Shown here piece by piece: positions 8,901 through 17,421 of a stretch of 64,000 bases of DNA. The position numbers and the translations under genes were made by a program. The stretch covers positions 558,001-622,000 of the forward strand of contig CAWKKW010000002.1 in assembly GCA_963850345.1 (NCBI GenBank), written 5' to 3'. This stretch comes from CAWKKW01 sp963850345 (lineage in GTDB: Bacteria > Acidobacteriota > Terriglobia > Terriglobales > Acidobacteriaceae). The notes beneath the pieces are model-generated. The model was not told where the DNA came from. It did no database searches and saw only the letters and a list, made by a program, of their open reading frames with translations. Numbering within the stretch: the first letter of the stretch is position 1; each line of letters opens with the position of its first letter.

Positions 8901-9340
8901 ACTCCGGAGCAATCCACCTTCTTGACGAGCAGAGACGAAGGTTGAGTATCCTTCGCAACGCGTTCTTTCGATGACCAAATTGCCCGCAGTCACGATACGT
9001 TTCGCCTGGACACCTGCGATGAAAACCACTTGAAGTGCAGAGTGAACGATGCTACGCTGCTCGCGTCGTGGTTGATCACCACACTCAAGATCACGTTTGG
9101 CGGGCTGCATGTGCTCTCCGTGATGATCCTCTATTTGCTCGCGTTTTGCCCGGGCCCTCGCTCAACAAGTGGACCGTCTTGTCCCGTTAAAGAAGCTGAG
9201 TTCCGTCTAAAACCATCGCCGCTTGCGTCGCCAAGCCAGAAGATGGTCCGTACCGTCCGGCGAGTCTCGCCGCTCCGCGGCAGCTTTCCAACCGGTCATT
9301 CGTCACACGCATGGTGTTATTCAAAGAATGAGGTCAAGTC
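8901..9340. other. 440-base gap without a convincing gene
   Basis: This stretch separates the cell-wall operon from the GH13-like gene. A 104-codon frame (9030-9344, +) has poor composition, no recognisable domain and no good ribosome site, so it is not called. A TTGACG occurs at 8922-8927 but no acceptable -10 follows. No clear terminator was found after 8900. Confidence 0.4.
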
Positions 9341-10669
9341 TTGATTATTTACGACACCACGTATGACCAGGTCGCGCCGGGCCTCTCTGGCCGCATAAAA
9401 GAGATGGCGCTTGAACTCGCGCAATCCGGTTGCAATGCAGTCAAATTCCCACCGTTTCTAAATACAAGAAATCCGTTCAGTCTTGGCTACGACCCGCGAA
9501 CAGATCTCGACGTAGGGCAATGGGAGTCTCTACATGTGACCGGCACTGCAGACGAACTGAAGTTGGCGATCGATGCACTGCATGAGCATGGCGTGCTCGT
9601 CATTCAGGACTGGGTCAATCGGCAATACGGAGGTCCCGCGCCCCTGTTCGAGAAAGGAGCAGATGGAAAGATCGATCGCGCCCTCTTTCCAAAGACCGAA
9701 GAGTGCTTCTCTCCGCCAAAGCCTCGCGACACGCCCTTCGCAGCAAACGACGGGGCGGACGACGGGATGCTGGCGGCCTATCAACATACTGACGGGTACA
9801 TGCTCAATGGCAAGATACAGGCAGGCAAATGGCAGGAACATGTTCTTGGAATCGACGGATTCCGATTGGACGAGGCAAAGGGGCTTCCGCCTTCTGTAAC
9901 GTCTGCGTGGAACAATGCGCGGCCTGGATTGAACTACGCCGAGGTATACGACGGCGATCCGCAAACACTGGAACGCTTTGTAGCCGAGACTGGGATGCCG
10001 GTGCTTGACTTCACGCGCCACTTCGCTTACCGTGCCGTATCGCAGGGCGCTCCCCTGTCATCGCTTGTTGGTAGCGGCTTCTGCTTTCACGATCCTGAGC
10101 ATGCATACATCTACGTGGAGTCGAATGACACTGACGGTCCGGATGGGATCGTCAATAACAAGCTCTGGTTTTACCTCGACGCATTGACAATGCCCTGCAG
10201 AGGAGCGCTGATCTTCTCCAAAGATTGCGAGGTCTACAAGCTAGGCCCGCAGATCAGAAATCTTATGTGGATCGCGACTACGTTCGCGGTGGGTCAACTG
10301 GCTTGGGAATACGTCGATACTTCCCTTCTCTGCTGGAGCAGGAACGGCGATGGAGGCACTATATGGAGCGGAGGACTGTTCTGCGGATTCAGCTCTGATC
10401 CCGTCAACCACCGCAGCGAGTGGGTGCACACTCCGTTCGGTCCGCACCGTCACCTTCACGATTACGCCGGGCATTCTCCTGATGTCTGGACCAATCAGGA
10501 TGGCTGGGCTCTCTTCAGCTTCGGCCCGAATGAGTTCGGCTCAGCACAGAACTATGTGGCATACGCGCCCGCCGGTGTAGACTTTCAGATCCCCATTGCT
10601 CCTCGCGGCAGGAGAGGATCCGGCAACTTCAAGGACTTCAGTACCATCACCGTCAAGCCTAAGGCATAG
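9341..10669 (+). CDS. Alpha-amylase (GH13)-like glycoside hydrolase or glucosyltransferase
   Basis: Cytoplasmic-looking enzyme of 442 residues with a TIM-barrel GH13 pattern. Region II is GIDGFRLDEAKG (nucleophile Asp), region III LNYAEVYDGDP (acid/base Glu), region IV ESNDTDG (third Asp, but without the usual His before it). Region I is IQDWVNRQYGG, nearer to the DWVP-Q form of glucansucrases than to DVVxNH of amylases. There is no signal peptide. The TTG at 9341 is taken as start because GAGG lies about eight bases upstream (9330-9333) and the protein begins directly with the first strand (IIYDTTYDQV). All three acidic residues appear present, so it is probably active; substrate unknown. 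Confidence 0.75.
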   Translation: MIIYDTTYDQVAPGLSGRIKEMALELAQSGCNAVKFPPFLNTRNPFSLGYDPRTDLDVGQWESLHVTGTADELKLAIDALHEHGVLVIQDWVNRQYGGPAPLFEKGADGKIDRALFPKTEECFSPPKPRDTPFAANDGADDGMLAAYQHTDGYMLNGKIQAGKWQEHVLGIDGFRLDEAKGLPPSVTSAWNNARPGLNYAEVYDGDPQTLERFVAETGMPVLDFTRHFAYRAVSQGAPLSSLVGSGFCFHDPEHAYIYVESNDTDGPDGIVNNKLWFYLDALTMPCRGALIFSKDCEVYKLGPQIRNLMWIATTFAVGQLAWEYVDTSLLCWSRNGDGGTIWSGGLFCGFSSDPVNHRSEWVHTPFGPHRHLHDYAGHSPDVWTNQDGWALFSFGPNEFGSAQNYVAYAPAGVDFQIPIAPRGRRGSGNFKDFSTITVKPKA

Positions 10670-10720
10670 CGCCGCACTGCATTCCATCTTCTCCACTTAC
10701 TAACTAAAGCGAGCCCCCAG

Positions 10721-12616
10721 ATGAAAAGAAGCTTGTTAGTTGTCTGCCTATTAGCATTGCACATGGCCTCTGCGCAGCAAATGGAGTCGTGGCTCACACG
10801 CAGCTTCGATAACTCGCGTTCGGGATGGAACGACAAAGAGACAGCCTTGACCCAGGCAGGCATTCGAGCGAAGGGCATGTCGTTGCGGACGGTCGTACCC
10901 GTGATCGGAGACGCGCGCGGCATGGAAGCTCAGCCCTTGATCCTGGCGGGGGTCACTACGTCGCTTGGCAAGCGAGACGTGATGGTGCTTCCGAGTATGG
11001 CGAATGTGGTGCGTGGCGTAGACGCACACGACGGTTCGGGCATATGGCAGGTTAATCTTGGCTCGCCGATTCAGGGCAGTAACGCCATCGACTTCCACAA
11101 CATCAATGACAAATGGGGCTGCCTGAGCACAGGTGTCATCGATCCCGATACTGCCCGTGATTATCAGGTTTGCTGGGTCTCCCCAGACGGCAGCGGCGCT
11201 CCCAACACTGCGAGATACTTCATGTTCGTCTTGAATGTCGCGGATGGCTCGCAGGCCGTTCCCCCTGTGCTCATCGATGGACTCGACTTCAATGCGAAGA
11301 TGCGGAAGGCGCGCAGTTCAGCGGTCCTGATCACACCGAAAGGAGTCAAAACAGTCCTGCAGTGCACCGGGTCAGTGCAGGAGACGGCCGACGGATCCTC
11401 AGGGTATTGCTTCGCCTTCGACATCGCTACGAACAAGGTCTCCGCGATGATGGCGACGACGAAAGGTAAAGGTGCGGGCATCTGGATGGCCGGAAGCGGC
11501 CTGGCCTGCAACACCGATCAGGACTGCTACGCAATGACGGGCAACGGCGGATTCGACGGCGTCTCGCAGTGGGGAGAGAGCTTCATCAAACTCCGCTATA
11601 CGCCGCCTGCTGGCGGTCAAGCGGCATCGATCTCCGTCGTCGATCACTGGACACCCTGGACTGACCGGGCCAGGTCAGGTGCTGCCAATGCACCGCCCAC
11701 CGATAGGCTTGCGGGCATGTCGATGGCGTCGGAGGAAGTTCGCCCAGTCGGTGGCGGGATGACGATGCCCGCCGCGAACGCACGTGTTGAAGCAAGGCTC
11801 GATGCGCGAGGCAGACCGGTGCTCCTCGTCTGGCCGCAACTCTCGGCGGCAGCGCGGTCCGATCAAGACCTCGGCTCGGGTGGGCTCACCTACATTGCGG
11901 ATCTGAAGATCGTGTGCGGCGGCGGTAAAGATGGGTTGCTCTATTGTCTTCACGCCGACAACATGGGCGCAACCAAGCCTGCCGACCTGCTGAATGCGCA
12001 TGCCAACTGCGCCAAGCTTGTAGGCGGCTCCCCCGCGTGGGCCACCATGGATCCAGGCCGGGGAATCGATCCTTGCCCTCAGGACCCCCGCGATCTCAAC
12101 TTTCTGCCTTTCGGAGATACCGCGCACATCCACGCGCCCCCAACCGTCATGTTTGACCCAATTCTGAATGCATGGACGATGTTCATCTGGGGTGAAAATC
12201 AGCAACTCCATAAGTGGAAGCTGAGCGCCACTCAGACGCCTACATACCTCGCGGAGAGTCAGGAGTACGCGTCACCCGACGTGCGGGGAAATATTCCAGG
12301 TGGGATGCCAGGAGGATTCTGCGCAGGCTCCAGTAATGGTCGCGATGCGGACACCTACCTGCTGGTATGTGCGATTCCTCGCGGAGACGCGAACGCTAAC
12401 AAGGTTCAAGGGCACATCGTGATCTTTGACCCGGTGCACGTTCCTGCCAATGGAGTACTGTCGAAACTCTGGGACTCGGATGACTGGGGATGGTCAGGCA
12501 CTCAGGACGCTGCAAAATACCGCTTCTTCAACAAATTCATGCCCCCAGTCATCGACGGCGGTGAAATCATTCTTCCTAATTACAGTGGCGGCGTACTTAT
12601 CCTCGCTCAGCAGTAA
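10721..12616 (+). CDS. Secreted PQQ-propeller-like protein
   Basis: Protein of 631 residues with a Sec signal peptide (MKRSLLVVCLLALHMASAQQ, cleavage after about residue 18). The mature part has repeated beta-propeller-like strands (DVMVLPSMANVVRGVDAHDG, DLKIVCGGGKDGLLYCLHAD, GGEIILPNYSGGVLILAQ) but no clear quinoprotein catalytic Asp motif or haem site. Several cysteines suggest an oxidising, extracytoplasmic location. It follows the GH13 gene by 51 bases on the same strand and may be co-transcribed. Function is unknown; a structural or binding role is as likely as an enzymatic one. Confidence 0.7.
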   Translation: MKRSLLVVCLLALHMASAQQMESWLTRSFDNSRSGWNDKETALTQAGIRAKGMSLRTVVPVIGDARGMEAQPLILAGVTTSLGKRDVMVLPSMANVVRGVDAHDGSGIWQVNLGSPIQGSNAIDFHNINDKWGCLSTGVIDPDTARDYQVCWVSPDGSGAPNTARYFMFVLNVADGSQAVPPVLIDGLDFNAKMRKARSSAVLITPKGVKTVLQCTGSVQETADGSSGYCFAFDIATNKVSAMMATTKGKGAGIWMAGSGLACNTDQDCYAMTGNGGFDGVSQWGESFIKLRYTPPAGGQAASISVVDHWTPWTDRARSGAANAPPTDRLAGMSMASEEVRPVGGGMTMPAANARVEARLDARGRPVLLVWPQLSAAARSDQDLGSGGLTYIADLKIVCGGGKDGLLYCLHADNMGATKPADLLNAHANCAKLVGGSPAWATMDPGRGIDPCPQDPRDLNFLPFGDTAHIHAPPTVMFDPILNAWTMFIWGENQQLHKWKLSATQTPTYLAESQEYASPDVRGNIPGGMPGGFCAGSSNGRDADTYLLVCAIPRGDANANKVQGHIVIFDPVHVPANGVLSKLWDSDDWGWSGTQDAAKYRFFNKFMPPVIDGGEIILPNYSGGVLILAQQ

Positions 12617-13010
12617 TCCCGCATTCGAATCAAAAGACCGGCGCGCATGAGTAGCGAGACGCGCCGAGTGCATGAACGCGACGAGTATGACCAGTCGAGC
12701 CAAGCCTCAGCATGAGGCTCTCCGCTCCTGTAGGTCGCGTGTGTGGCTTCACTCATCTCAACGAGTCTGCAAATCCATTCGACGGGTCAGAGTATCTGCT
12801 CGCAGACTTACTCTCGCTATTCTGACCAACTGTATGCGATCGAACAGAGTTGTTGTAACAGCAGTGGCATACTCCTGCGTATGAGCTTCACTGAATACCC
12901 GCCACCCCATCTGAATGTCTGCGCCTTCCCTTCTAAAACTTCGAATGGATAGTACCTCGGCGGCTCACCTGGCAGTTTCGATTTCTCGACCTATCTAAGG
13001 ACTCCATTCA
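12617..13010. other. 394-base intergenic region before the XRE/S24-like regulator
   Basis: No gene is supported here. A six-base-pair hairpin (GCCTCA-GCA-TGAGGC, near 12704) lacks a T-tract. An AAGGA about ten bases before 13011 is the likely ribosome site of the next gene. No clear promoter was recognised. Confidence 0.4.
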
Positions 13011-13802
13011 GTGAAGACAGCAGATCACACCCCTTTGGCGGCCCGGCCCTTCTGGTCTGTACAAATACAGGAACTCTTACATCAACTCGGAATGAAGCAA
13101 GGTAGCTTGGCGCGGCACCTAGAGGTGTCGTCGATGACGGTGTCACGGTGGGTTCGCGGCAATTCTCGACCCACGGCCGGTACTTTTATCAAGCTGGCGG
13201 ATCTCTCCGACTCAGGGCGCCGTAGATCATTCTTGGAGCTAGCTGGACTCGAGGGCCCGACACTCGCCGCTCACAGTGCAAGCAGCCAACCGAGGAACAT
13301 CTCCGTTGTAACGCGAGTCAATCAGTATCTCCACGATGTCGAAGCAAGAGAGTCGGGTGAGTCGGCTGGTCCTCAACCGGATGCTGTGATGATCCCGGTT
13401 ATGGAATCGGAGAACTCTCAGTCCCCGGATCTGCCGCAGTGTACGCGCTTATCGTCGAACATCGTGAAGCATGTCATCACAGCTCCATCGAGCTGGTGCC
13501 AGAACCCGGAGAGTCTCATGGGGTTTGCCCTTTACGGGGACCCGATGTCCCGGCTCATCAGCCCCGGATCCGTGCTGATTGTAGACGTTTCGAGAAACGA
13601 CGTCGGAACCCTGGAAGGAAAGATAGTCCTCGCTTCTCACCGGGAGCGCGGGGTCACTGTGGGATGGTTGCGCAGATTCAGTTCGATCGATCTGCTCATG
13701 CCGGAAAACCCCGCGCGTACAGCCGTGCTACTGTCAGGCCCCTCGGGCTGGCGTATCTCAGGTGAGGTGGTCTGGTGGATCACCATGCCCCCGACGCGGT
13801 AA
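13011..13802 (+). CDS. XRE-family HTH regulator with degenerate S24/LexA-like C-terminal domain
   Basis: DNA-binding protein of 263 residues starting at GTG 13011 behind AAGGA. The N-terminal helix-turn-helix (about 18-75) reads LLHQLGMKQGSLARHLEVSSMTVSRWVRG. The C-terminal half (about 165-255) follows the LexA/CI fold order: GFALYGDPMSRLISPGSVLI, then EGKIVLASHRERGVTVGWLRRF. The position of the catalytic Ser in the GDSM motif is Pro (GDPM) and the Lys-bearing strand reads VGWLRRF, so self-cleavage is unlikely. It stands alone between non-phage genes. Possibly a stress or signal-sensing repressor that works without cleavage, or a former prophage repressor. Confidence 0.75.
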   Translation: MKTADHTPLAARPFWSVQIQELLHQLGMKQGSLARHLEVSSMTVSRWVRGNSRPTAGTFIKLADLSDSGRRRSFLELAGLEGPTLAAHSASSQPRNISVVTRVNQYLHDVEARESGESAGPQPDAVMIPVMESENSQSPDLPQCTRLSSNIVKHVITAPSSWCQNPESLMGFALYGDPMSRLISPGSVLIVDVSRNDVGTLEGKIVLASHRERGVTVGWLRRFSSIDLLMPENPARTAVLLSGPSGWRISGEVVWWITMPPTR

Positions 13803-14043
13803 GTAAGCGTCGCGAGTTTCTAGACGAAGTGTCCAGAACAATCCCGCCTAATCCTCTCTATCGGAGGAGTCCGGCTCTGCCATCAGCAGTTGATTGGGCT
13901 GCACGGCCCGATGCTGGTACAGGAAACGCGCTGGAAAGAAGACAGTTTCCCCGCCCTCGAAATGCACGACGATCCCCGTCGATAATCTCTCAGAGAAAAG
14001 TATGCGAGGATTCGTAGAACCGATCATGTTTTGAATTTAGTTG

Positions 14044-14757
14044 CTACTGGGTGGTTTGAGAATCGAACTCGGCATAGTTATCCAGGTGATCTTTGATTAC
14101 CTGGTAGCACTCGCAGGCTTTGGTTTCAAGCTTCCGGGTGTCGAGAATGTGAATGACTCCGTGGGTGTATTCAATCACGCCCGCGTCCTTCAGAATTTTG
14201 GCGGCCAACGTAACCGTAGGACGGCTGCTGCCAAGCATGTCCGCGAGAAACTCATGCGACATCTTGAAGACATTGCTGTGCGCGCGATCCGAGCAGATGA
14301 GCAGCCAGCGTGCGAGACGCTGATCTAACTCGTGCTTCGCGTTACACCCTGCAGATTGCATCGCTTGAACCAACTGTGCCTGTACGTAACGGAGCGCGAG
14401 TTTCTGAAAGGTGCCGCAGGAATCGAATTCCCGCCTGGCGATCTCGATGGGGCTGGTATAACCGTGGCCTGCGATCTGGGTGTACACGCGGTTCAAGCTG
14501 CGCCTGGTCCCCATCAAGGCCGAGATGCCGATGACCGATTCGTACCCGAACATCCCCACCTCAACCTGAGAGCCGTCCTGGAAGGTTGTCGTCATCGAAG
14601 CCATCCCCTCTTCGACAAAGATCAGGTGTTCGATCGGGCTACCAGGGAATTCGATCTCGTGCTCAAGCTCCAGTTCAATGCGTTGAAGCCGAAGCCGCTT
14701 GATGACGTCGGCATCCAGGGCACTCAGCAATGTGTTTGTAAACGGGCCCGAAGTCAA
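14044..14757 (-). CDS. Crp/Fnr-family transcriptional regulator
   Basis: Protein of 237 residues with an N-terminal cyclic-nucleotide-type beta-roll (IEHLIFVEEGMASMTTTF, VEVGMFGYESVIGISALMG) and a C-terminal winged helix (about 170-220: MSHEFLADMLGSSRPTVTLA, then ILKDAGVIEYTHGVIHILD). The Fnr-type N-terminal cysteine cluster is absent, and the R-S cAMP-binding signature of Crp is not obvious, so the ligand is unknown. Acidobacteria often have many such regulators. It is followed by the tRNA-Arg locus on the same strand but transcribed separately. Confidence 0.88.
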   Translation of the reverse strand: MTSGPFTNTLLSALDADVIKRLRLQRIELELEHEIEFPGSPIEHLIFVEEGMASMTTTFQDGSQVEVGMFGYESVIGISALMGTRRSLNRVYTQIAGHGYTSPIEIARREFDSCGTFQKLALRYVQAQLVQAMQSAGCNAKHELDQRLARWLLICSDRAHSNVFKMSHEFLADMLGSSRPTVTLAAKILKDAGVIEYTHGVIHILDTRKLETKACECYQVIKDHLDNYAEFDSQTTQ

Positions 14758-14877
14758 GAACCTTCCCTCATGAGTTCCCTAGTATGCGCTTTTTGAGCAT
14801 CGAAGGGGAATGGTTGCAGCCTGTCCCAATCAGACCAGCCAGTCGTGCATCGGACGGTCATTGCGACGGGATAAAGC

Positions 14878-14910
14878 AAAAAGGCCGGCCAAGAAGATTT
14901 CTCGGTCGGC
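14878..14910 (-). terminator. Rho-independent terminator of tRNA-Arg
   Basis: On the minus strand the region just past the tRNA forms a 12-pair stem (GCCGACCGAGAA with TTCTTGGCCGGC, one mismatch and one G-T pair) with an ATC loop, followed by CTTTTTG. It lies 24 bases after the tRNA CCA end. Confidence 0.8.
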
Positions 14911-14934
14911 ACTCGCAGCCTCAACTTGTTTCAA

Positions 14935-15011
14935 TGGTGCGCCCGGAGGGATTCGAACCCCCGGCCTTCTGATTCGTAGTCAGACGCTCTATCCAACTGA
15001 GCTACAGGCGC
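14935..15011 (-). tRNA. tRNA-Arg (anticodon ACG)
   Basis: The minus strand reads GCGCCTG TA GCTC...GAGC, anticodon arm TCTGA-CTACGAA-TCAGA (anticodon ACG), T-arm with GGTTCGAATCC, and acceptor strand CGGGCGC pairing fully with GCGCCTG (one G-T). Discriminator is A and CCA is encoded (14935-14937). All cloverleaf stems pair. The ACG anticodon is normally converted to ICG by TadA and reads CGU/CGC/CGA. Confidence 0.97.
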
Positions 15012-15029
15012 ACGTGCTCTCGCTCTTTC

Positions 15030-15058
15030 ACTTTACCAAAGCGACCGCTTTCCGCCAA
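15030..15058 (-). promoter_or_regulatory. Likely promoter of tRNA-Arg
   Basis: On the minus strand TTGGCG (15058-15053) and TAAAGT (15035-15030) are separated by exactly 17 bases, and the -10 ends about 18 bases before the tRNA 5' end. Each hexamer matches the consensus at four positions. Confidence 0.5.
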
Positions 15059-15105
15059 ATCTATACGAAGTTGCCTGCGTTCTATAACGCCTCTGCGAGT
15101 CAGAG

Positions 15106-15387
15106 CTATTTGGCTGGGGCGGCGGCGGGCGCAGGCTCTTCCGCTTGGGGCGCTGGCGGCGGAATCAGCGGCACTTCTTCCGCAATGGAGAACCCAGCCC
15201 CCCGGAGAAGCTGCCCAACCACTGGCGTGGTCAGGCGGGTCGCGTCGTACTCCACCCGGATTGTCTGCTCGGCGGCATCCGCCCGAATTCGCCGGATTCC
15301 ATACACCTCGTGCAGCTTGCCGAGCGCCATCATGGCCGGCTCGGTGGGGTGCTGCACATACCGGAAAAGGACCTCAACCGTCGTCAT
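15106..15387 (-). CDS. Small HMA-fold-like protein without metal cysteines
   Basis: Protein of 93 residues. The first 70 residues have the beta-alpha-beta-beta-alpha-beta pattern of heavy-metal-associated domains (VEVLFRYVQHP, RRIRADAAEQTIRVEYD, VVGQLLRGAGFSI), but no CxxC is present. The tail is an Ala/Pro-rich low-complexity run. The gene begins 18 bases after the TlpA-like gene stop on the same strand and is probably co-transcribed. No specific function can be given; it might be a binding or assembly factor. Confidence 0.65.
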   Translation of the reverse strand: MTTVEVLFRYVQHPTEPAMMALGKLHEVYGIRRIRADAAEQTIRVEYDATRLTTPVVGQLLRGAGFSIAEEVPLIPPPAPQAEEPAPAAAPAK

Positions 15388-15405
15388 AGCTCGATGATAC
15401 AGCCT

Positions 15406-15891
15406 TCAAAGGCGGCGCAGGTAGGTCACGATGTCTGGGCTGGTCCACAACTGCGCTGAGATGAATTTCCTGCGGATGATCCCGTTGCGATCGATCACGT
15501 ACGACTCAGGAATCTTCTCAGTGCCGTAGAGGTGGTTGGTGCGTTGCTTCGGGTCCCGAATCGAGAGCAGATCCACGTGGTTGTCGGCTAAAAATTGACG
15601 ATAGGCCTGCGGATCCTCGTCGATACTCACCGTCAAAATTACCACCTGCGGCATCTCGTGCTGCAGATCGATGAGCGAGGGAAGCTCCTGGACACAAGGA
15701 GCGCACCAGCTCGCCCAGAAATTCAGAATGACCACCTTGCCCCGGTAGGCACTCAGCTGGATTCGCTCGGAACCATCCTGGAGCACAAAGTCGGGTGCCC
15801 TCCGCCCAAGATTCGAGGGATGGGAGCCGCGGTCGCAGCCTGCCGCTGCTACCAGAACAACGATCGCCAGAAGGAGGCGAAGAGATTTCAA
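15406..15891 (-). CDS. TlpA/ResA-type thioredoxin lipoprotein
   Basis: Membrane-anchored thiol-disulfide oxidoreductase of about 161 residues. A lipoprotein signal ends in LVAAAGC, so the Cys is acylated and the domain faces the periplasm. The thioredoxin fold has GKVVILNFWASWCAPCVQELP with the WCAPC redox pair and the cis-Pro region TEKIPESYVIDRNG. The start is set at TTG 15891 because GGGAGGTGG stands a few bases upstream; the GTG at 15900 overlaps that ribosome site. It probably reduces cytochrome c haem-binding cysteines or similar substrates. It is divergent from the glycosyltransferase gene with only about 35 bases between the starts. Confidence 0.88.
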   Translation of the reverse strand: MKSLRLLLAIVVLVAAAGCDRGSHPSNLGRRAPDFVLQDGSERIQLSAYRGKVVILNFWASWCAPCVQELPSLIDLQHEMPQVVILTVSIDEDPQAYRQFLADNHVDLLSIRDPKQRTNHLYGTEKIPESYVIDRNGIIRRKFISAQLWTSPDIVTYLRRL

Positions 15892-15926
15892 AGTTTCCAC
15901 CTCCCTATAATACTTTCGGAGCTCGA

Positions 15927-16961
15927 GTGGACGCCTCAGTTGATTTCAATTCGGCCATGCTTCTGTCGGTCATCGTACCTGCAAGGAACGAGGAGAGCTG
16001 CATAGAGGCTTGCCTGCGGTCGCTCGCAACGCAGTCCGACATTGGCTTGGGACTGGGCCTCGACCTCGAAATTCTGCTGGTCGACGATTGCTCGACCGAC
16101 CGCACCCGTGCCATCGCTGAGGCAGTGGCAGGAGTGACCGTGATGGAACCGGCGCCGCTGCGACCGGGTTGGACCGGGAAAGCCAATGCGGCATGGAGCG
16201 GTGCCAATGCAGCTGGGGGACAGTGGCTGCTCTTTACGGACGCCGATACGGTTCATGAGCCGGGAAGCCTGCGCCGGGCAATTCACGAGGCGGAGAAGGC
16301 CAATGTCGCCATGCTCTCGTACTCTCCCCGCCAGATCGTGACCGGGTTTTGGCAGCGAGCCCTGATGCCCCTGGTCTTCAGCGAGCTAGCCTTAGCCTAC
16401 CCACCCGCGAAGGTCTCAGATCCTCAGTCTCGCCTGGCGGCTGCAAACGGCCAATTCGTGCTCATTCGGCGCGATGCCTATGCGCAGGTCGGGGGCCATG
16501 AAGCCGTCGCCTCTTCGGTGCTCGAAGACGTCGATCTTGCCTACCTGGTGAAGCGGGCCAAGCTGGGATTGCGCTTTCGCTATGCTCCGGATGCGCTCAG
16601 CACCCGCATGTACCGCAGTCTTGGCCAGATGGTTGAGGGTTGGACCAAGAACCTTGCCCTGCTGTTTGGGAACCCGCTCGTCCTGGCAGCCTGGCGCCTG
16701 CTAGACCTCGCACTCATTGTGGGCTTGCCGCTGCTGGCGTTGTGGATCGAGCGGCCTCTCGCTCGCGCCGTGCTGTTGCTGCTCTGGCTTCGCAACCTCT
16801 GGCGCTTCTACCGGAGGGTCAGCAAATCCAATTTTCAGCCTCTTGACTGCGCCCTGTCGGTGTTTGCCCTGCCCCTGTTCTCTGTGCTGCTGTGGAGGAG
16901 CTGGTTTCACCACACTATCAAGAAGCGGGTAGTCTGGAAGGGGCGAAGTTATCCCACCTGA
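15927..16961 (+). CDS. GT2-family glycosyltransferase, HpnB/CrtQ-like, with C-terminal membrane helices
   Basis: Membrane-associated enzyme of about 344 residues that transfers a sugar from a nucleotide donor. The GT-A domain starts LLSVIVPARNEES, has LEILLVDDCSTDRT, LRPGWTGKANAAW, the DXD motif LLFTDADT, and VLEDVDLAYLVKR as the base-bearing ED. C-terminal hydrophobic segments (LLDLALIVGLPLLALW, CALSVFALPLFSVLLW) anchor it. The pattern is closest to hopanoid- or carotenoid-associated glycosyltransferases. Start uncertain: GTG 15927 has CGGAG behind it; ATG 15957 begins directly at the domain and lies 46 bases after a TATAAT at 15906-15911. The acceptor is unknown. Confidence 0.85.
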   Translation: MDASVDFNSAMLLSVIVPARNEESCIEACLRSLATQSDIGLGLGLDLEILLVDDCSTDRTRAIAEAVAGVTVMEPAPLRPGWTGKANAAWSGANAAGGQWLLFTDADTVHEPGSLRRAIHEAEKANVAMLSYSPRQIVTGFWQRALMPLVFSELALAYPPAKVSDPQSRLAAANGQFVLIRRDAYAQVGGHEAVASSVLEDVDLAYLVKRAKLGLRFRYAPDALSTRMYRSLGQMVEGWTKNLALLFGNPLVLAAWRLLDLALIVGLPLLALWIERPLARAVLLLLWLRNLWRFYRRVSKSNFQPLDCALSVFALPLFSVLLWRSWFHHTIKKRVVWKGRSYPT

Positions 16962-17013
16962 TGTGGTGAAGCTTCGCGAGAACGAGCGACATCTACTGTT
17001 GAGCCATTTACCT

Positions 17014-17421
17014 ATGATCCTGTTGACCAGAAAAGCCGAGTTTTCCGCCTCCCACTTCTACTGGAACGAGGCATTTACGCCTGAGGAAAACCAGCGCGTG
17101 TTCGGCAAGTGTGCAAACCGCAATGGTCATGGTCATAACTACACCCTCGAGGTGACGGTGGAAGGCGAAGTGGATGCCGCAACCGGTTTTGTTGTCGACC
17201 TCAAGCAGCTCAAGGAAGTGATGGATCGTGAGGTCGTGCAGATCTATGACCATCGCCATCTGAATCTCGAGATCCCCGAATTCAAAAAAACGATTCCGAC
17301 TACTGAGAACATTGCGGTTGCGATCTGGCGTCGCCTCGAACCGAAGCTTGAAGGCGCAAAGCTGCATCGAGTTCGCGTGTACGAAATGCCCGATTTGTTT
17401 GCGGACTATTACGGAGAGTGA
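17014..17421 (+). CDS. 6-pyruvoyl-tetrahydropterin synthase-type enzyme (first copy)
   Basis: Protein of 135 residues of the PTPS/QueD family, converting 7,8-dihydroneopterin triphosphate. Zn ligands are the His in FSASHFYW and both His of GHGH in KCANRNGHGHNYTLEV; catalytic Cys precedes GHGH by the longer spacing (Cys-x5-His) typical of tetrahydrobiopterin-type PTPS rather than the CxxxHGH of QueD. YDHRHLNLE and PTTENIAVAIW supply the catalytic His and substrate-binding residues. ATG 17014 is chosen because homology begins there; an upstream GTG (16963) adds 17 residues. The stop overlaps the start of the second copy. With folE downstream it forms a pterin module. Confidence 0.88.
   Translation: MILLTRKAEFSASHFYWNEAFTPEENQRVFGKCANRNGHGHNYTLEVTVEGEVDAATGFVVDLKQLKEVMDREVVQIYDHRHLNLEIPEFKKTIPTTENIAVAIWRRLEPKLEGAKLHRVRVYEMPDLFADYYGE

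Noticed and set aside
9030..9344. 104-residue frame before the GH13-like gene
   Set aside because: Poor composition, no family, no ribosome site, and it overlaps the well-supported TTG start.
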